Below, one piece after another: positions 1 through 9,500 of a stretch of 64,000 bases of DNA. Positions within the stretch are counted from its first letter, which is position 1, and each line of letters begins with the position of its first letter. The translations under genes and the position numbers were made by a program. Below the pieces are notes generated by a model. The model was not told where the DNA came from. It worked only from the letters and a program-made list of their open reading frames with translations, and searched no databases. Origin of the DNA: Gammaproteobacteria bacterium UBA7310 (GTDB taxonomy: Bacteria; Pseudomonadota; Gammaproteobacteria; Pseudomonadales; Ketobacteraceae); assembly GCA_002471665.1 (NCBI GenBank), contig DKQK01000028.1, forward strand, positions 124,001 to 188,000, written 5' to 3'.

Positions 1-1353
1 GGTTGTGCCTGTGATGTGCAATCCCACATGTATTCCTATTCCTTTGCACCCAAACACGACTGGTCCAAGCGCTATGCGCCCTGGAACGAGATTCAACAAT
101 ACATTCTGGATACCACCGAGCAATACGGTATTCGTCCCTTCTGCCGTTTTGGCGTGGAAGTCAATTCAGCGGTGTTTGATGAGGACACCGGCACCTGGAC
201 CGTCGGCACGGCCAACGGTGATACTTATGTATGCAATCATTTCGTGTTGGCTTCAGGCCCGCTGCATGTGCCGCAGGTGCCCAACATCAAGGGGCTGGAT
301 ACCTTCAAGGGCAAGCTGTTCCATTCAGCCCAGTGGGATCACGATTACGACCTCAAAGGCAAAACCGTGGTGTCCATCGGCACCGGTGGCAGTGCCATTC
401 AGTACTGCCCGGAAATTGCCCCCGAGGTAAAACAACTCTACGTTATGCAGCGCTCTCCGGCCTGGGTGATTCCGCGGGATGAACGGAAGTATTTGGGGCT
501 GGAAAAGTCCATTTTCAAAAACGTCCCCGGCGCGCGCTTGTTACACCGCTATCGCCTGTACTGGACCAACGAATCCCGCGTCTGGCCCATCTTCAATCCG
601 GTGTTGGCCAAGGGTCTGAGCAAGCTGGCCAAAGCGTTTATCAAACTGCAGGTGAAAGATCCGGTGGTGGCGGAAAAACTGACCCCGGATTATGTCTTGG
701 GCTGCAAACGTATTTTGATTTCCAATAAATATTTCCCCATGTTCAATCGTGACAATGTGGAGTTGGTCACCGATGGCATCCGGGAAATCAAAGAGCACAG
801 TGTGATCACGGCAGACGGTAAAGAGCGCCAGGCAGACTGCATTATTCTGGGTACCGGTTTCATTACCGATCCCCGTATTTACATGAAGAACTTTCCGGTG
901 GTGGGGCTGGGTGGCCGCAGCCTGGGTGAAGACTGGAAAGAAAACGTGGAGTGTTACTATGGCACGGCCGCTTCCGGTTACCCCAACCTGTGGCAATTGG
1001 TGGGGCCCAATTCTGGCCTGGGCCACAATTCCATTATTTTTATGATTGAAGCGCAGGTGCATTACATTCTGGAAAGCATGAAGCTGCTGCAGAAAAAAGG
1101 CGCCGATTATATGGATGTAAAAGCCGACGTGCAGACCGAGTTCAATGATGCTCTGCAGGAACAGATTAAAACCACTGTGTGGGGCACCGGTTGTCAAAGC
1201 TGGTACCAGGATGCCGGTGGCCGCAACTTTGCCATCTGGCCCAAGTCCACCTGGCGATTCTGGTTGGAAACGTTTCGAGTGAAGGCGTCGGATTACCGTT
1301 TCTATGCCCGCAAAACCGTGAAGGACAAAACCGAGGCGGAAGCGGCGGCCTGA
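1..1353 (+). CDS. Baeyer-Villiger-type flavin monooxygenase, 5'-truncated by window edge
   Basis: The frame is open from the first base, so the N-terminal FAD-binding GxGxxG lies outside the window. The visible 450 codons carry the Baeyer-Villiger fingerprint F-x-G-x3-H-x3-W-D at window codons 102-113, followed by the second Rossmann motif GTGGSA at codons 127-132, which binds NADPH. Early residues (GCACDVQSHMYSYSF) are also typical of this family. Such enzymes use NADPH, FAD and O2 to insert oxygen into ketones or to hydroxylate related substrates, and act in the cytoplasm. The substrate cannot be told from the sequence. A GTG at position 16 could be mistaken for a start, but the upstream in-frame residues belong to the family. 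The gene ends in TGA and a strong terminator follows 54 bases later, so it is the last gene of its transcript. Confidence 0.9.
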   Translation, partial: GCACDVQSHMYSYSFAPKHDWSKRYAPWNEIQQYILDTTEQYGIRPFCRFGVEVNSAVFDEDTGTWTVGTANGDTYVCNHFVLASGPLHVPQVPNIKGLDTFKGKLFHSAQWDHDYDLKGKTVVSIGTGGSAIQYCPEIAPEVKQLYVMQRSPAWVIPRDERKYLGLEKSIFKNVPGARLLHRYRLYWTNESRVWPIFNPVLAKGLSKLAKAFIKLQVKDPVVAEKLTPDYVLGCKRILISNKYFPMFNRDNVELVTDGIREIKEHSVITADGKERQADCIILGTGFITDPRIYMKNFPVVGLGGRSLGEDWKENVECYYGTAASGYPNLWQLVGPNSGLGHNSIIFMIEAQVHYILESMKLLQKKGADYMDVKADVQTEFNDALQEQIKTTVWGTGCQSWYQDAGGRNFAIWPKSTWRFWLETFRVKASDYRFYARKTVKDKTEAEAAA

Positions 1354-1407
1354 AGCTGATCAACTCTTATTGCAAGTCCGTTTATTGAAAGCCCTGTTCT
1401 GATCGTT

Positions 1408-1434
1408 GCCTCCCCCTTCCGGGGGAGGCTTTTT
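1408..1434 (+). terminator. Rho-independent terminator of the monooxygenase gene
   Basis: A perfect 9-bp stem (1408-1416 pairing with 1421-1429, GC-rich) with a four-base loop TTCC is followed by five T residues at 1430-1434. The T run on the + strand assigns it to the monooxygenase. It also separates that gene from the convergent small gene on the minus strand. Confidence 0.9.
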
Positions 1435-1483
1435 GGGGCCTGATCATCACTGGGGCAGTACCCGGCCCGGGCTTTAATTTAAT

Positions 1484-1681
1484 CTAGTAAGCGTCATCTT
1501 CCGTACGCACTGTCACCTGAATATCGCCTTCCTTATCCACCACGGTGTGGAACACAATGGGCCGACAACAGACCTGGCAATCCTCGATATACTCCTGGTC
1601 CGCTTCTGATGGATCCAGCAATACACTCAAATACTCCCCACAATAGGGGCAGGTGATCTCGGTTTCCTGCAGCGCATTCAT
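1484..1681 (-). CDS. CPXCG-motif cysteine-rich small protein (65 aa)
   Basis: A 65-residue protein with C11-P-Y-C14-G near the start and C35-x2-C38-C39 in the middle, so it is probably a small zinc-ribbon. This matches the CPXCG-motif cysteine-rich family common in gammaproteobacteria, whose function is not known. The frame stays open upstream, but the start at 1681 is chosen because a full AGGAGGT ribosome site (complement of 1688-1694) sits six bases ahead of this ATG and because the longer version adds non-family residues. It is the only minus-strand gene I support in the window. It converges on the monooxygenase gene and diverges from the lipoprotein genes. The C-terminal half is acidic. 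Confidence 0.85.
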   Translation of the reverse strand: MNALQETEITCPYCGEYLSVLLDPSEADQEYIEDCQVCCRPIVFHTVVDKEGDIQVTVRTEDDAY

Positions 1682-1687
1682 GAGTTG

Positions 1688-1694
1688 ACCTCCT
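1688..1694 (-). promoter_or_regulatory. Strong Shine-Dalgarno that fixes the CPXCG start
   Basis: The minus strand reads AGGAGGT, a full match to the anti-SD, six bases upstream of the ATG at 1681. It decides between the 65-residue start and the longer open frame reaching back to 1963. Confidence 0.85.
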
Positions 1695-1945
1695 GTGTTG
1701 CCCTGGGTTGGTGATGTAAGGCTTTCCATTGGGATTCCCTTACCGGTTTGTTGGCCACATTCAGCCATTAATAATTCCATCAATGACAACCAGTTACAAT
1801 AATTCAACCCAGCACAACACAATATCGCTATAGTATGCGAAAAGTAAGCGTATTCTGGTTGTATTAAGTCCGTCTGAAATCTGAAAAAAAGTAAGCACGG
1901 AAGCTTAGAAAACGATAAAACGAAAACAAGAATTCGGGGATAGAG
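1695..1945. other. Divergent intergenic region, CPXCG gene / lipoprotein 1
   Basis: About 250 AT-rich bases between divergent genes must hold both promoters. A -10-like TATAGT lies at 1829-1834 on the + strand, but I see no convincing -35 at the right distance. I find no other recognisable operator or structure. Confidence 0.4.
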
Positions 1946-4075
1946 ATGTCGTTCAAGAAGCATGCTGCGGCCGCCTTGGGATTGGCCACTTGGGTAGCGT
2001 TGGGAGTATTGTCTGCAAGTACTTTGTCTGCTTGTAAATCAACCACCTCCAGTAACGTTGCCATGAAAATGAATGTAGCCGGTACGGATGCGTCGGTGAA
2101 CAGCGCCACCACCAATTCACCCACAGCAGGAAACTTCTACACCAATGGCTTTCCCACGGATCTGCGCCTGAACGCCGATGGCAGCATCGACATCGATGAC
2201 TTTCCGCGCCGCTTCCATATTCTCACCAACACCTATGTCAATGGGATCCGCAAGTACATCAATATCGGCGGCTACCATACGGTATCACCGATTTATATCC
2301 CCTTTACCGGTGCCATTGATGTGACCGGCCTGCCCCAGTGGGGCCTGGATTACGCCACTGCGGAGTCACCCATTCAGGTGGTGGATGTGGATCCGGGTTC
2401 ACCTGAATACGGTCGCCGCTTCCCGCTGGAAGTGACCATGACGGAAAAAGCGGATTCCTACCGGCCCATGGATTTACTGCAGATTATGCCCACCCTGGGT
2501 GTTAACCTGCGCCCCAATACCACCTACGCGGCGTTTGTCACCGATCAGGTGCCGCTGCCTGCAGGCAACACCATCGAACAGAACGGACAGCTGGCGGGCC
2601 TGCTGGACCCGGCACAGGCTGAGATGCCCCTGCCGACCCGAGCCATCGAGGTGTATGCGCCGCTGCGTGATTACATGGCGCAACAGGGCATGGCCCCGGC
2701 CAGTATCATTGGCGCCACGGTGTGGACCACCGGCGATCCTACGGTCAAAATTCGCAAAGGCGCCGAGTACGCCGCCTCGCTGCCCATCGCACCGGCCACT
2801 GAGATGACGCTGCTGGAAGAGTTTCCGGAGTATTGTGTGGTGCAGGGGTTTGTTGAGATTCCCGGTTTCCAGCGCGGCATTACGCCTTACATTCTTAGCG
2901 GCGGCCAGGTGGAATGGGATGAAAATGGCAATCCCATCCAGCAGTACACCCGCAACGCCGAATTTGTTGTCACCATTCCCAAAACCCAGCCCATGCCGGC
3001 CGCCGGCTTCCCCATGCTGTTCTACCATCACGGTGCCGGCGGTAATGCCGAGCAGGTGTTCACGCGGGGCAAGTACCTGCGCACCGCCATCGACATCGTT
3101 GTGCCCTACAAGGTGCTGGAGCGCGGTGCCGGGCCTTCACAGATTGCCGCAGAGCGCGGTTGGGCCAGTTCCGGCTTCGGTGGCCATATGTCACTGGATC
3201 ATCTGGGCCTGGTATTGGGCTTTGGTATGTTCGGCTATAACGTTTTTAATCCGGTGGCGCTGCACAACAACTATTACCAGATGGTGTGGGAACGGACCTA
3301 TTTCCGCCGTTTTCTTAATCAACTGGAAGTGGATCCGGCGCTGTGTCCGGCTGCGGATACCGCAGGTGCCCCCGCATTCCGCATCAACCCGGATATGCAG
3401 ATGTTGATGGGGCAGTCACTGGGCAACTGGACTTCCAGTTTGCAACTGGCAGCGGACCCTGACCCGTTTGAAGGTGTGTTGTTTACCGGCATGTCCGGCA
3501 CCTGGATCAAACTGTTTACCGACAGCGCCAAGTTCCGCCTGGCCATGTCAGCGGGGGTGGTGAATCTGTTGCCCGGCCAGGAACTGGATGAAGCGCATCC
3601 CTTCCTGATGTTGATGGAGTGGCTGATGGGGGGTGCTGATGTAGTGCCTCATATGGACACTATTTTGCGATACCCCCTGAAAGAAGCACCTCATGTGCTG
3701 GCCATCTCCGGCATCAACGATGGCGGTAGCGCCGAGCCCACCCAGCGACCACATATGCTGGCGGTGGGAGTGGATCTGGCGGGCCCGGATCTGGGTGATA
3801 CCTACGACACCACGTTGTTCCCCCATCTTGAAATCGGTGGCGCCACTCAGTTGCCCTACCCGGTGGTGAATAACGTGGAGGTACCCGGCCAGGGGCCACG
3901 TACTGCGGTAGTGGTGCGCTACGAGAATTATGTCCTGCCGGATAGAAATGGCCACCATGTGACCTTCGATCTGGAAGAAACCAAGCACCAATACGGATGT
4001 TTTATGGAGCACCTGGCACAAGGCCGCGCCCCGGTAGTGGGTGAAGGCTGGCAGCAGGGCGGGCCCTGCCTATAG
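1946..4075 (+). CDS. Secreted lipoprotein with alpha/beta-hydrolase-like motifs, paralogue 1 (709 aa)
   Basis: The N-terminus has a basic start, a hydrophobic stretch and a lipobox LSAC with the cysteine at residue 30, so it should be exported by Sec, lipidated and membrane-anchored. Inside the mature protein, GQSLG places a nucleophile-elbow serine at residue 491. A conserved D in INDGG (592) and a histidine in GHH (670/671) are spaced as the acid and base of a serine-hydrolase triad. A YHHGAGG segment near 360 could form the oxyanion hole. I infer an esterase- or lipase-like fold. The substrate is unknown and no characterised family is recognised with confidence. A purine-rich GGGGATAGAG precedes the ATG. 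The next gene, 53 bases downstream, is a close paralogue, and both end in the same motif, GEGWQQGGPCL. Confidence 0.75.
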   Translation: MSFKKHAAAALGLATWVALGVLSASTLSACKSTTSSNVAMKMNVAGTDASVNSATTNSPTAGNFYTNGFPTDLRLNADGSIDIDDFPRRFHILTNTYVNGIRKYINIGGYHTVSPIYIPFTGAIDVTGLPQWGLDYATAESPIQVVDVDPGSPEYGRRFPLEVTMTEKADSYRPMDLLQIMPTLGVNLRPNTTYAAFVTDQVPLPAGNTIEQNGQLAGLLDPAQAEMPLPTRAIEVYAPLRDYMAQQGMAPASIIGATVWTTGDPTVKIRKGAEYAASLPIAPATEMTLLEEFPEYCVVQGFVEIPGFQRGITPYILSGGQVEWDENGNPIQQYTRNAEFVVTIPKTQPMPAAGFPMLFYHHGAGGNAEQVFTRGKYLRTAIDIVVPYKVLERGAGPSQIAAERGWASSGFGGHMSLDHLGLVLGFGMFGYNVFNPVALHNNYYQMVWERTYFRRFLNQLEVDPALCPAADTAGAPAFRINPDMQMLMGQSLGNWTSSLQLAADPDPFEGVLFTGMSGTWIKLFTDSAKFRLAMSAGVVNLLPGQELDEAHPFLMLMEWLMGGADVVPHMDTILRYPLKEAPHVLAISGINDGGSAEPTQRPHMLAVGVDLAGPDLGDTYDTTLFPHLEIGGATQLPYPVVNNVEVPGQGPRTAVVVRYENYVLPDRNGHHVTFDLEETKHQYGCFMEHLAQGRAPVVGEGWQQGGPCL

Positions 4076-4128
4076 GGATAAACCGCCGCTGTTTCTGATG
4101 CCGGGTTACGCACACTGGGGGCAGTAGT

Positions 4129-6243
4129 ATGAGATCAACAGGGATGAAATGGCCGGCGCTGTTGGCGCTGGCCTTGGTATTGGCAGCCTGTGGCGGCTCG
4201 GATGTGCGCCCGGTGGAAATGAAAATGGATCTGAGCGGAGGTAATCCGTACAGCAGCCCCACGCTGAACTCATTCAATGACGGCCGTTTCTTCCACAATG
4301 GTTTTCCCACGGATCTCAGGCGTTCAGCACAGACCGGTCGCATAGACCTGTCTGATTTCCCCCGCCGTTTGCATCCGTTCACCGCCCTTTACCTGGATGC
4401 CATCCAAAACCGCATCCGGCCCACGGGCTACCCCACGGTAATGCCCGTGTATCTGCCCCTGACCGGGCCTGTGGACGTGGCGGCGCTGCCCGGTGCCGAC
4501 CGTGATTACACACTGGCGTCTGCCCCCATTCAAGTGGTGGATGTGGATGCCGATTCCGTGGAATTCGGGCGCCGCTTTCCGCTGCAGGTGAGCCTCACCA
4601 CGCGGGTGGATCCCTACCGTCCTGCCGACCTGTTGCAGATTTTACCCACCTTGGGTGTCACGTTGCGCCCCAACACCACCTATGCCGCGTTTGTGACGGC
4701 GGCCGCACCGTTGCGTTCGGGTTATACCTGGCAACAGAATCGGCAGCTGGAAGCGTTACTCAGCCCGGGTTTAACCAATACCGGGGTACCGCAACAAGCC
4801 AGGGAGCGTTTTGCACAACTGCGCGCCTATCTGCAACAACAGGGCATTGCTGCGCAACAGGTGATGGCGGCTACGGTGTGGACCACCGGGGACCCGACCC
4901 AGCCGCTGCGACAGGGCGCGCAATACGTTTCAACCCTGCCTGCGGCTGCCCCCACTGATCTGCGTTTGCTGAGCGAATACCCGGATTACTGCATTATCGA
5001 AGGCAGTGTGCAAATTCCGGGCTTCCAGAAAGGCATTGCGCCCTATCTTCTGGTGAGTGGGGACATTGAGTGGAACGCATCCGGCGAGCCGGTGCAACAG
5101 TACACCCGTGATGGGTCATTTGTGGTGACCATTCCCAAAAACCAGACCATGCCGGCGGCCGGCTTTCCCATGTTGTTTTACCATCACGGTGCCGGCGGCG
5201 ATGCCGATCAGGTGTACACGCGGGGAAAATACCTGGGCACCGGAGTGGACATCATTGACGAGACTCTCACCCCGTCCATCAAAGAGGTGGGCAATGGGCC
5301 ATCCCAGATCGCCGCCGAGCGGGGTTGGGCCAGTGCGGGTTTTGGCGGCCATCTCGGGGTTGATCATATGGGGGTGATTCTGGGCTTTGGAACCTTTCCC
5401 TATAACCTCTATAACCCGGTGGCGATGTTGAACAGCTACCACCAGATGGTATGGGAACGGGTGTATTTCCGCCGGGTGCTCAACCAGCTGGAGCTGCCAT
5501 CGGAATTGTGTCCGGAAGCGATTCCCAATCCGGTGGTCAATGGCTTTCGGTTCGATGCCGATCACTATGTGGTGATGGGGCAATCGCTGGGCAACTGGAC
5601 TGCGAGCTTGCAGATGGCGGTTGATCCGGATCCTTTTGCCGGAGCCGTGTTGACCGGTGTGGCAGGTACCTGGATTCGCCTGATGAGCAATCGTGACGAA
5701 TTAAAACTGGCCATCTCCACCGGCGTTATTAATCAATTGCCCATTAACCCCATCGACGATACCAACCCCTTCATGATGCTGCTGGAATGGACGCTGGCTG
5801 GAGTGGACCCGGTGGTGCACATGGATTCGGTGTTGAAAAACCCTGTGAAACCGGCGCCCCATATCCTGGCGGTTTCCGGCATTAATGATGAAGGCGGCTA
5901 TGAACCCACGCAACGGCCGTTGCTGATGGCACTGGGGCTGGACCTGGCGGGCCCCGACCTGGGCGACGATTACGACAGTACCTTGTTCCCCCACATGGCC
6001 ATTGCCGGTAGCCGGGCATTACCTTACCCGGTGCGGGCAAATGCAGCGGTACCGGGGCAAGGCAATCGCACCGCGGTGGTGGTGCGCTACGAGAACACCC
6101 ATCGGCCCGATGGTGACGGACATCATGTGGCCTTTGATCTGGATGCGCCCAAGCATCAGTACGGTTGCCTGTTGCAGTATCTGGCACAGGATCTTGCCCC
6201 CTGGGTGGGTGAAGGCTGGCAGCAGGGCGGCCCCTGTCTCTAG
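4129..6243 (+). CDS. Secreted lipoprotein with alpha/beta-hydrolase-like motifs, paralogue 2 (704 aa)
   Basis: This is a tandem duplicate of the preceding gene, alignable over almost its whole length. Shared blocks include NGFPTDLR, FPRRLHPF, QVVDVDAD, the YHHGAGG segment, GQSLGNWTAS and the C-terminal GEGWQQGGPCL. The lipobox is LAAC (cysteine at residue 21). The predicted triad residues sit at S486, D587 and H665/H666, five residues earlier than in paralogue 1 throughout. The gap between the genes is 53 bases with no terminator, and a GGGGGCAG stretch precedes the ATG, so the pair is probably co-transcribed. The divergence is spread across the length with no internal stop, and both copies look functional. 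The likely role is hydrolysis of an ester or related bond at the cell envelope, but this is inference. Confidence 0.75.
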   Translation: MRSTGMKWPALLALALVLAACGGSDVRPVEMKMDLSGGNPYSSPTLNSFNDGRFFHNGFPTDLRRSAQTGRIDLSDFPRRLHPFTALYLDAIQNRIRPTGYPTVMPVYLPLTGPVDVAALPGADRDYTLASAPIQVVDVDADSVEFGRRFPLQVSLTTRVDPYRPADLLQILPTLGVTLRPNTTYAAFVTAAAPLRSGYTWQQNRQLEALLSPGLTNTGVPQQARERFAQLRAYLQQQGIAAQQVMAATVWTTGDPTQPLRQGAQYVSTLPAAAPTDLRLLSEYPDYCIIEGSVQIPGFQKGIAPYLLVSGDIEWNASGEPVQQYTRDGSFVVTIPKNQTMPAAGFPMLFYHHGAGGDADQVYTRGKYLGTGVDIIDETLTPSIKEVGNGPSQIAAERGWASAGFGGHLGVDHMGVILGFGTFPYNLYNPVAMLNSYHQMVWERVYFRRVLNQLELPSELCPEAIPNPVVNGFRFDADHYVVMGQSLGNWTASLQMAVDPDPFAGAVLTGVAGTWIRLMSNRDELKLAISTGVINQLPINPIDDTNPFMMLLEWTLAGVDPVVHMDSVLKNPVKPAPHILAVSGINDEGGYEPTQRPLLMALGLDLAGPDLGDDYDSTLFPHMAIAGSRALPYPVRANAAVPGQGNRTAVVVRYENTHRPDGDGHHVAFDLDAPKHQYGCLLQYLAQDLAPWVGEGWQQGGPCL

Positions 6244-6569
6244 CCCGCACTGACCTCACATACCTTATCCCGCTGGCTATTATCCTTATGTCCACCTACA
6301 GTAGTGGCAACAGGGATCACCCGGCCAGCGCCAAGTCTGAGCACGCGCAAATTTTCATGACTCGAAATGGCGCATGCGATCGTTATAGAGCCTCGATTTC
6401 CTGCAGACGGGTCGGCCTGTTTGACTGGCACGGAACTTGCGCTTGGTAGTCGTGCCAAGTGTTGTGCCACGGTAGTACAGCCAAGTAGAGGGCGAAGTTT
6501 TGCTGTCATCGGCAGGTCGCTTCGTGATATTAACCTCGCCATGCGTACCATTTCGTTGCAAGGATTGTT
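6244..6569. other. Intergenic region with sigma-54 promoter
   Basis: There are 326 bases between the second lipoprotein and the transglutaminase operon. The only feature I can support is the -24/-12 element at 6426-6440. I see no terminator hairpin after the lipoprotein gene and no clear palindromic NtrC-type enhancer, though activator sites for sigma-54 are often degenerate. Confidence 0.6.
6426..6440 (+). promoter_or_regulatory. Sigma-54 (RpoN) -24/-12 promoter
   Basis: The sequence TGGCACGGAACTTGC matches the RpoN consensus TGGCACG-N4-TTGC exactly, with the invariant GG and GC the required 12 bases apart. Transcription should start about a dozen bases downstream, leaving roughly a 115-base leader before the ATG at 6570. 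It points into the transglutaminase/ATP-grasp operon and implies an enhancer-binding activator. Confidence 0.8.
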
Positions 6570-9500
6570 ATGTCCATTCGAGTTGCCATTCGTCATCACA
6601 CCAAATACACCTATGATCGCAATGTAAAGCTGTTTCCCCATGTGTTTCGTTTGCGCCCGGCGGTTCACAGCCGGACGCCCATCGAGGGCTATTCGCTCAA
6701 AATCAAACCGGAAAATCACTTCATCAACTGGCAACAGGATCCATTTGGCAATTTTATGGCCAGGGTTGTGTTCCCCGAGCCGGCCACGGAACTGCAGGTG
6801 GATGTAGAGGTGATCGCCAATCTGAAGGTGATCAACCCTTTCGACTTTTTTCTGGAAGAGTACGCCCACGATTATCCGTTCGAGTATGAAAAACAGCTGG
6901 GTAAAGAATTGGTGCCCTATCTGGAGGTCAAGGAACAGGGTCCACGCCTGCTGGAATGGCTGGAAAAGGTGGATCGTTCCGAGCGTAACATCGTGGATTT
7001 CCTGGTGGAGCTGAATCAGCTGCTGTTCAAGGACATTGAATACTCCATCCGCATGGAGCCCGGGGTGCAGACCTGTGAGGAAACGCTCGAACGCAAGATC
7101 GGTTCGTGCCGGGATTCGGCGTATCTTCTGGTGCAGATTCTGCGTCACCTGGGATTGGCGGCGCGCTTTGTTTCCGGTTACCTGGTGCAGCTCAAGCCCG
7201 ACGTGAAATCCCTGGATGGTCCGTCCGGCCCGGAAGCGGATTTCACCGACCTCCACGCCTGGACCGAAGTCTACGTGCCCGGCGCCGGTTGGATCGGGCT
7301 TGATCCCACCTCGGGCTTGTTTGCCGGCGAGGGTCATATCCCCCTGGCCTGCACGCCGGACCCGGTGAGCGCAGCGCCGGTGACTGGCGCCACCGGCAAG
7401 TGCGAGGTGGAATTCGAATTTGAAAACCGGGTGGACCGTATTCATGAAGATCCCCGGGTGACCAAACCCTACACCGAAGACCAGTGGCAGAATATTCAGG
7501 CGCTGGGTTATCAGGTGGATGAAGAACTGATGGCCAATGATGTGCGTCTCACCATGGGGGGTGAACCCACCTTCGTGTCGGTGGACGATATGGAATCGCC
7601 GGAGTGGAATACCACGGCAGACAGCCCGCAGAAACGGGCGTTGGCCCACAATCTGTTTTTGGCCATGCAGGATCATTTTGCCGCCGGTGGCATCAAGCAT
7701 TACGGTCAGGGTAAGTGGTATCCGGGGGAACCGCTGCCCCGTTGGCAGTATGCCTGTTACTGGCGCAAGGACAGCCACTCCCTGTGGCATTATCCTAATC
7801 TGCTGGCCGACCCCAATCGTGATTACGGTTTTGCCGTGGACGATGCGCAACGTTTTATGGTGGCCCTGTGCAAACGCCTGCGGCTGCCGGATCGTTTCGT
7901 CTTGCCGGCCTACGAAGACGCCATTTACTACCTCTGGCAGGAAGGCAATCTACCGGACCAGTTCGATCCGTTGGAGCATGACCTGAAGCTGGATGCAGAG
8001 CGCAAGCGCCTGCTGGCCCATTTGCAGCGTGGCCTGGATCAGCCGGTGGGGTTTGTGTTGCCCATGAACTGGGATTGGCACCAGCAGGCCTGGCACAGCT
8101 GTACCTGGAGCTTCCGCCGTGGCCATCTGCATCTGGTGCCCGGGGATTCCGCCATCGGCATGCGCCTGCCGCTGGAAGTGATCAACTGGTTGCCGGCGGA
8201 CAAACGCGAGCATCATCAGCCCATCAGCTTGTTTGAATCGGCCCCGGCCCTGCCTTATTACCCCCCCAATCTGGCGCCCATCGAATACGCCCAGAACGAT
8301 GAAGTGAACGAAACCGAATCCTTTGTGCAGACCGCTCTGTGTGCCGAAGTACGGGACGGTTGCCTGTATGTGTTCCTGCCGCCGCTCACCCACGGCGATC
8401 AGTTTATCCAGTTGATTGCCGCCATTGAATCCAGCGCCCATGAGCTGAACATGCCGCTGGTGCTGGAAGGCTATGAACCGCCCAAGGACAACCGGCTGGA
8501 GAAATTCATGGTGACCCCGGACCCCGGCGTTATCGAGGTGAACGTGCATCCGGTCCATACCTGGGATGAACTGCAACAGAACACCCAGGATCTGTACGAG
8601 ATGGCCCACCGCTGCCGCCTGGGTACCGAGAAATTTATGGTGGACGGCCGCCATGCCGGCACCGGCGGCGGCAATCACGTCACCATGGGCGGGGCCACCC
8701 CGGTGGACTCCCCATTGCTGCGGCGCCCGGATGTGTTGCGCAGCCTGATTACGTTCTGGCAGCATCACCCGGGCCTGTCCTACCTGTTTTCCGGGCTGTT
8801 TATCGGCCCCACCAGCCAGGCGCCGCGGGTGGACGAGGGCCGTAACGAAAGTCTGTACGAGCTGGAGATCGCCTTTGGCCAGATGCCCAAGGGGGATGTG
8901 GCCATGCCCTGGCTGGTGGACCGCCTGCTGCGTAACCTGCTGGTGGATATCTCCGGTAACACCCACCGTTCCGAGTTTTGTATCGACAAGCTCTATTCGC
9001 CGGATTCTGCCTCCGGCCGCCTGGGGATTCTGGAGTTCAGGGCCTTTGAAATGCCGCCCCACCCCCGCATGAGCCTGGTGCAGATGCTGTTGCTGCGTAC
9101 CTTGTTGATGATGTTCTGGAAGCAGCCCTATGAGCATCGCCTGGTGCGCTGGGGCACCGAGTTGCATGACCGCTTTATGCTGCCCCATTATGTCTGGGAG
9201 GATCTGCGTAATGTGTGTGAATTCATGCAGTTGCAAGGCTACCCATTCCAGTTGGAGTGGCTGGAGCCGTTTTTGGAATTCCGCTTCCCCCATTATGGCC
9301 GGGTGAACATCCGGGATATCCAGATTGAGCTGCAAACCGCCATCGAGCCCTGGCACGTGATGGGTGAGGAGGTCTCCCGCAGCGGCACCTCCCGCTTTGT
9401 GGATTCTTCGGTGGAACGCATGCAGGTGCGCCTCAGTGGCCTCAGCGAAGGGCGCTATGTGCTGATGTGCAACGGCCGCCGGGTACCGCTCAAGTTCACC

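Noticed and set aside
1682..1963. Upstream extension of the CPXCG gene to 159 codons
   Set aside because: A perfect AGGAGGT ribosome site lies directly before the internal ATG at 1681, and the extra N-terminal residues do not fit the small family.
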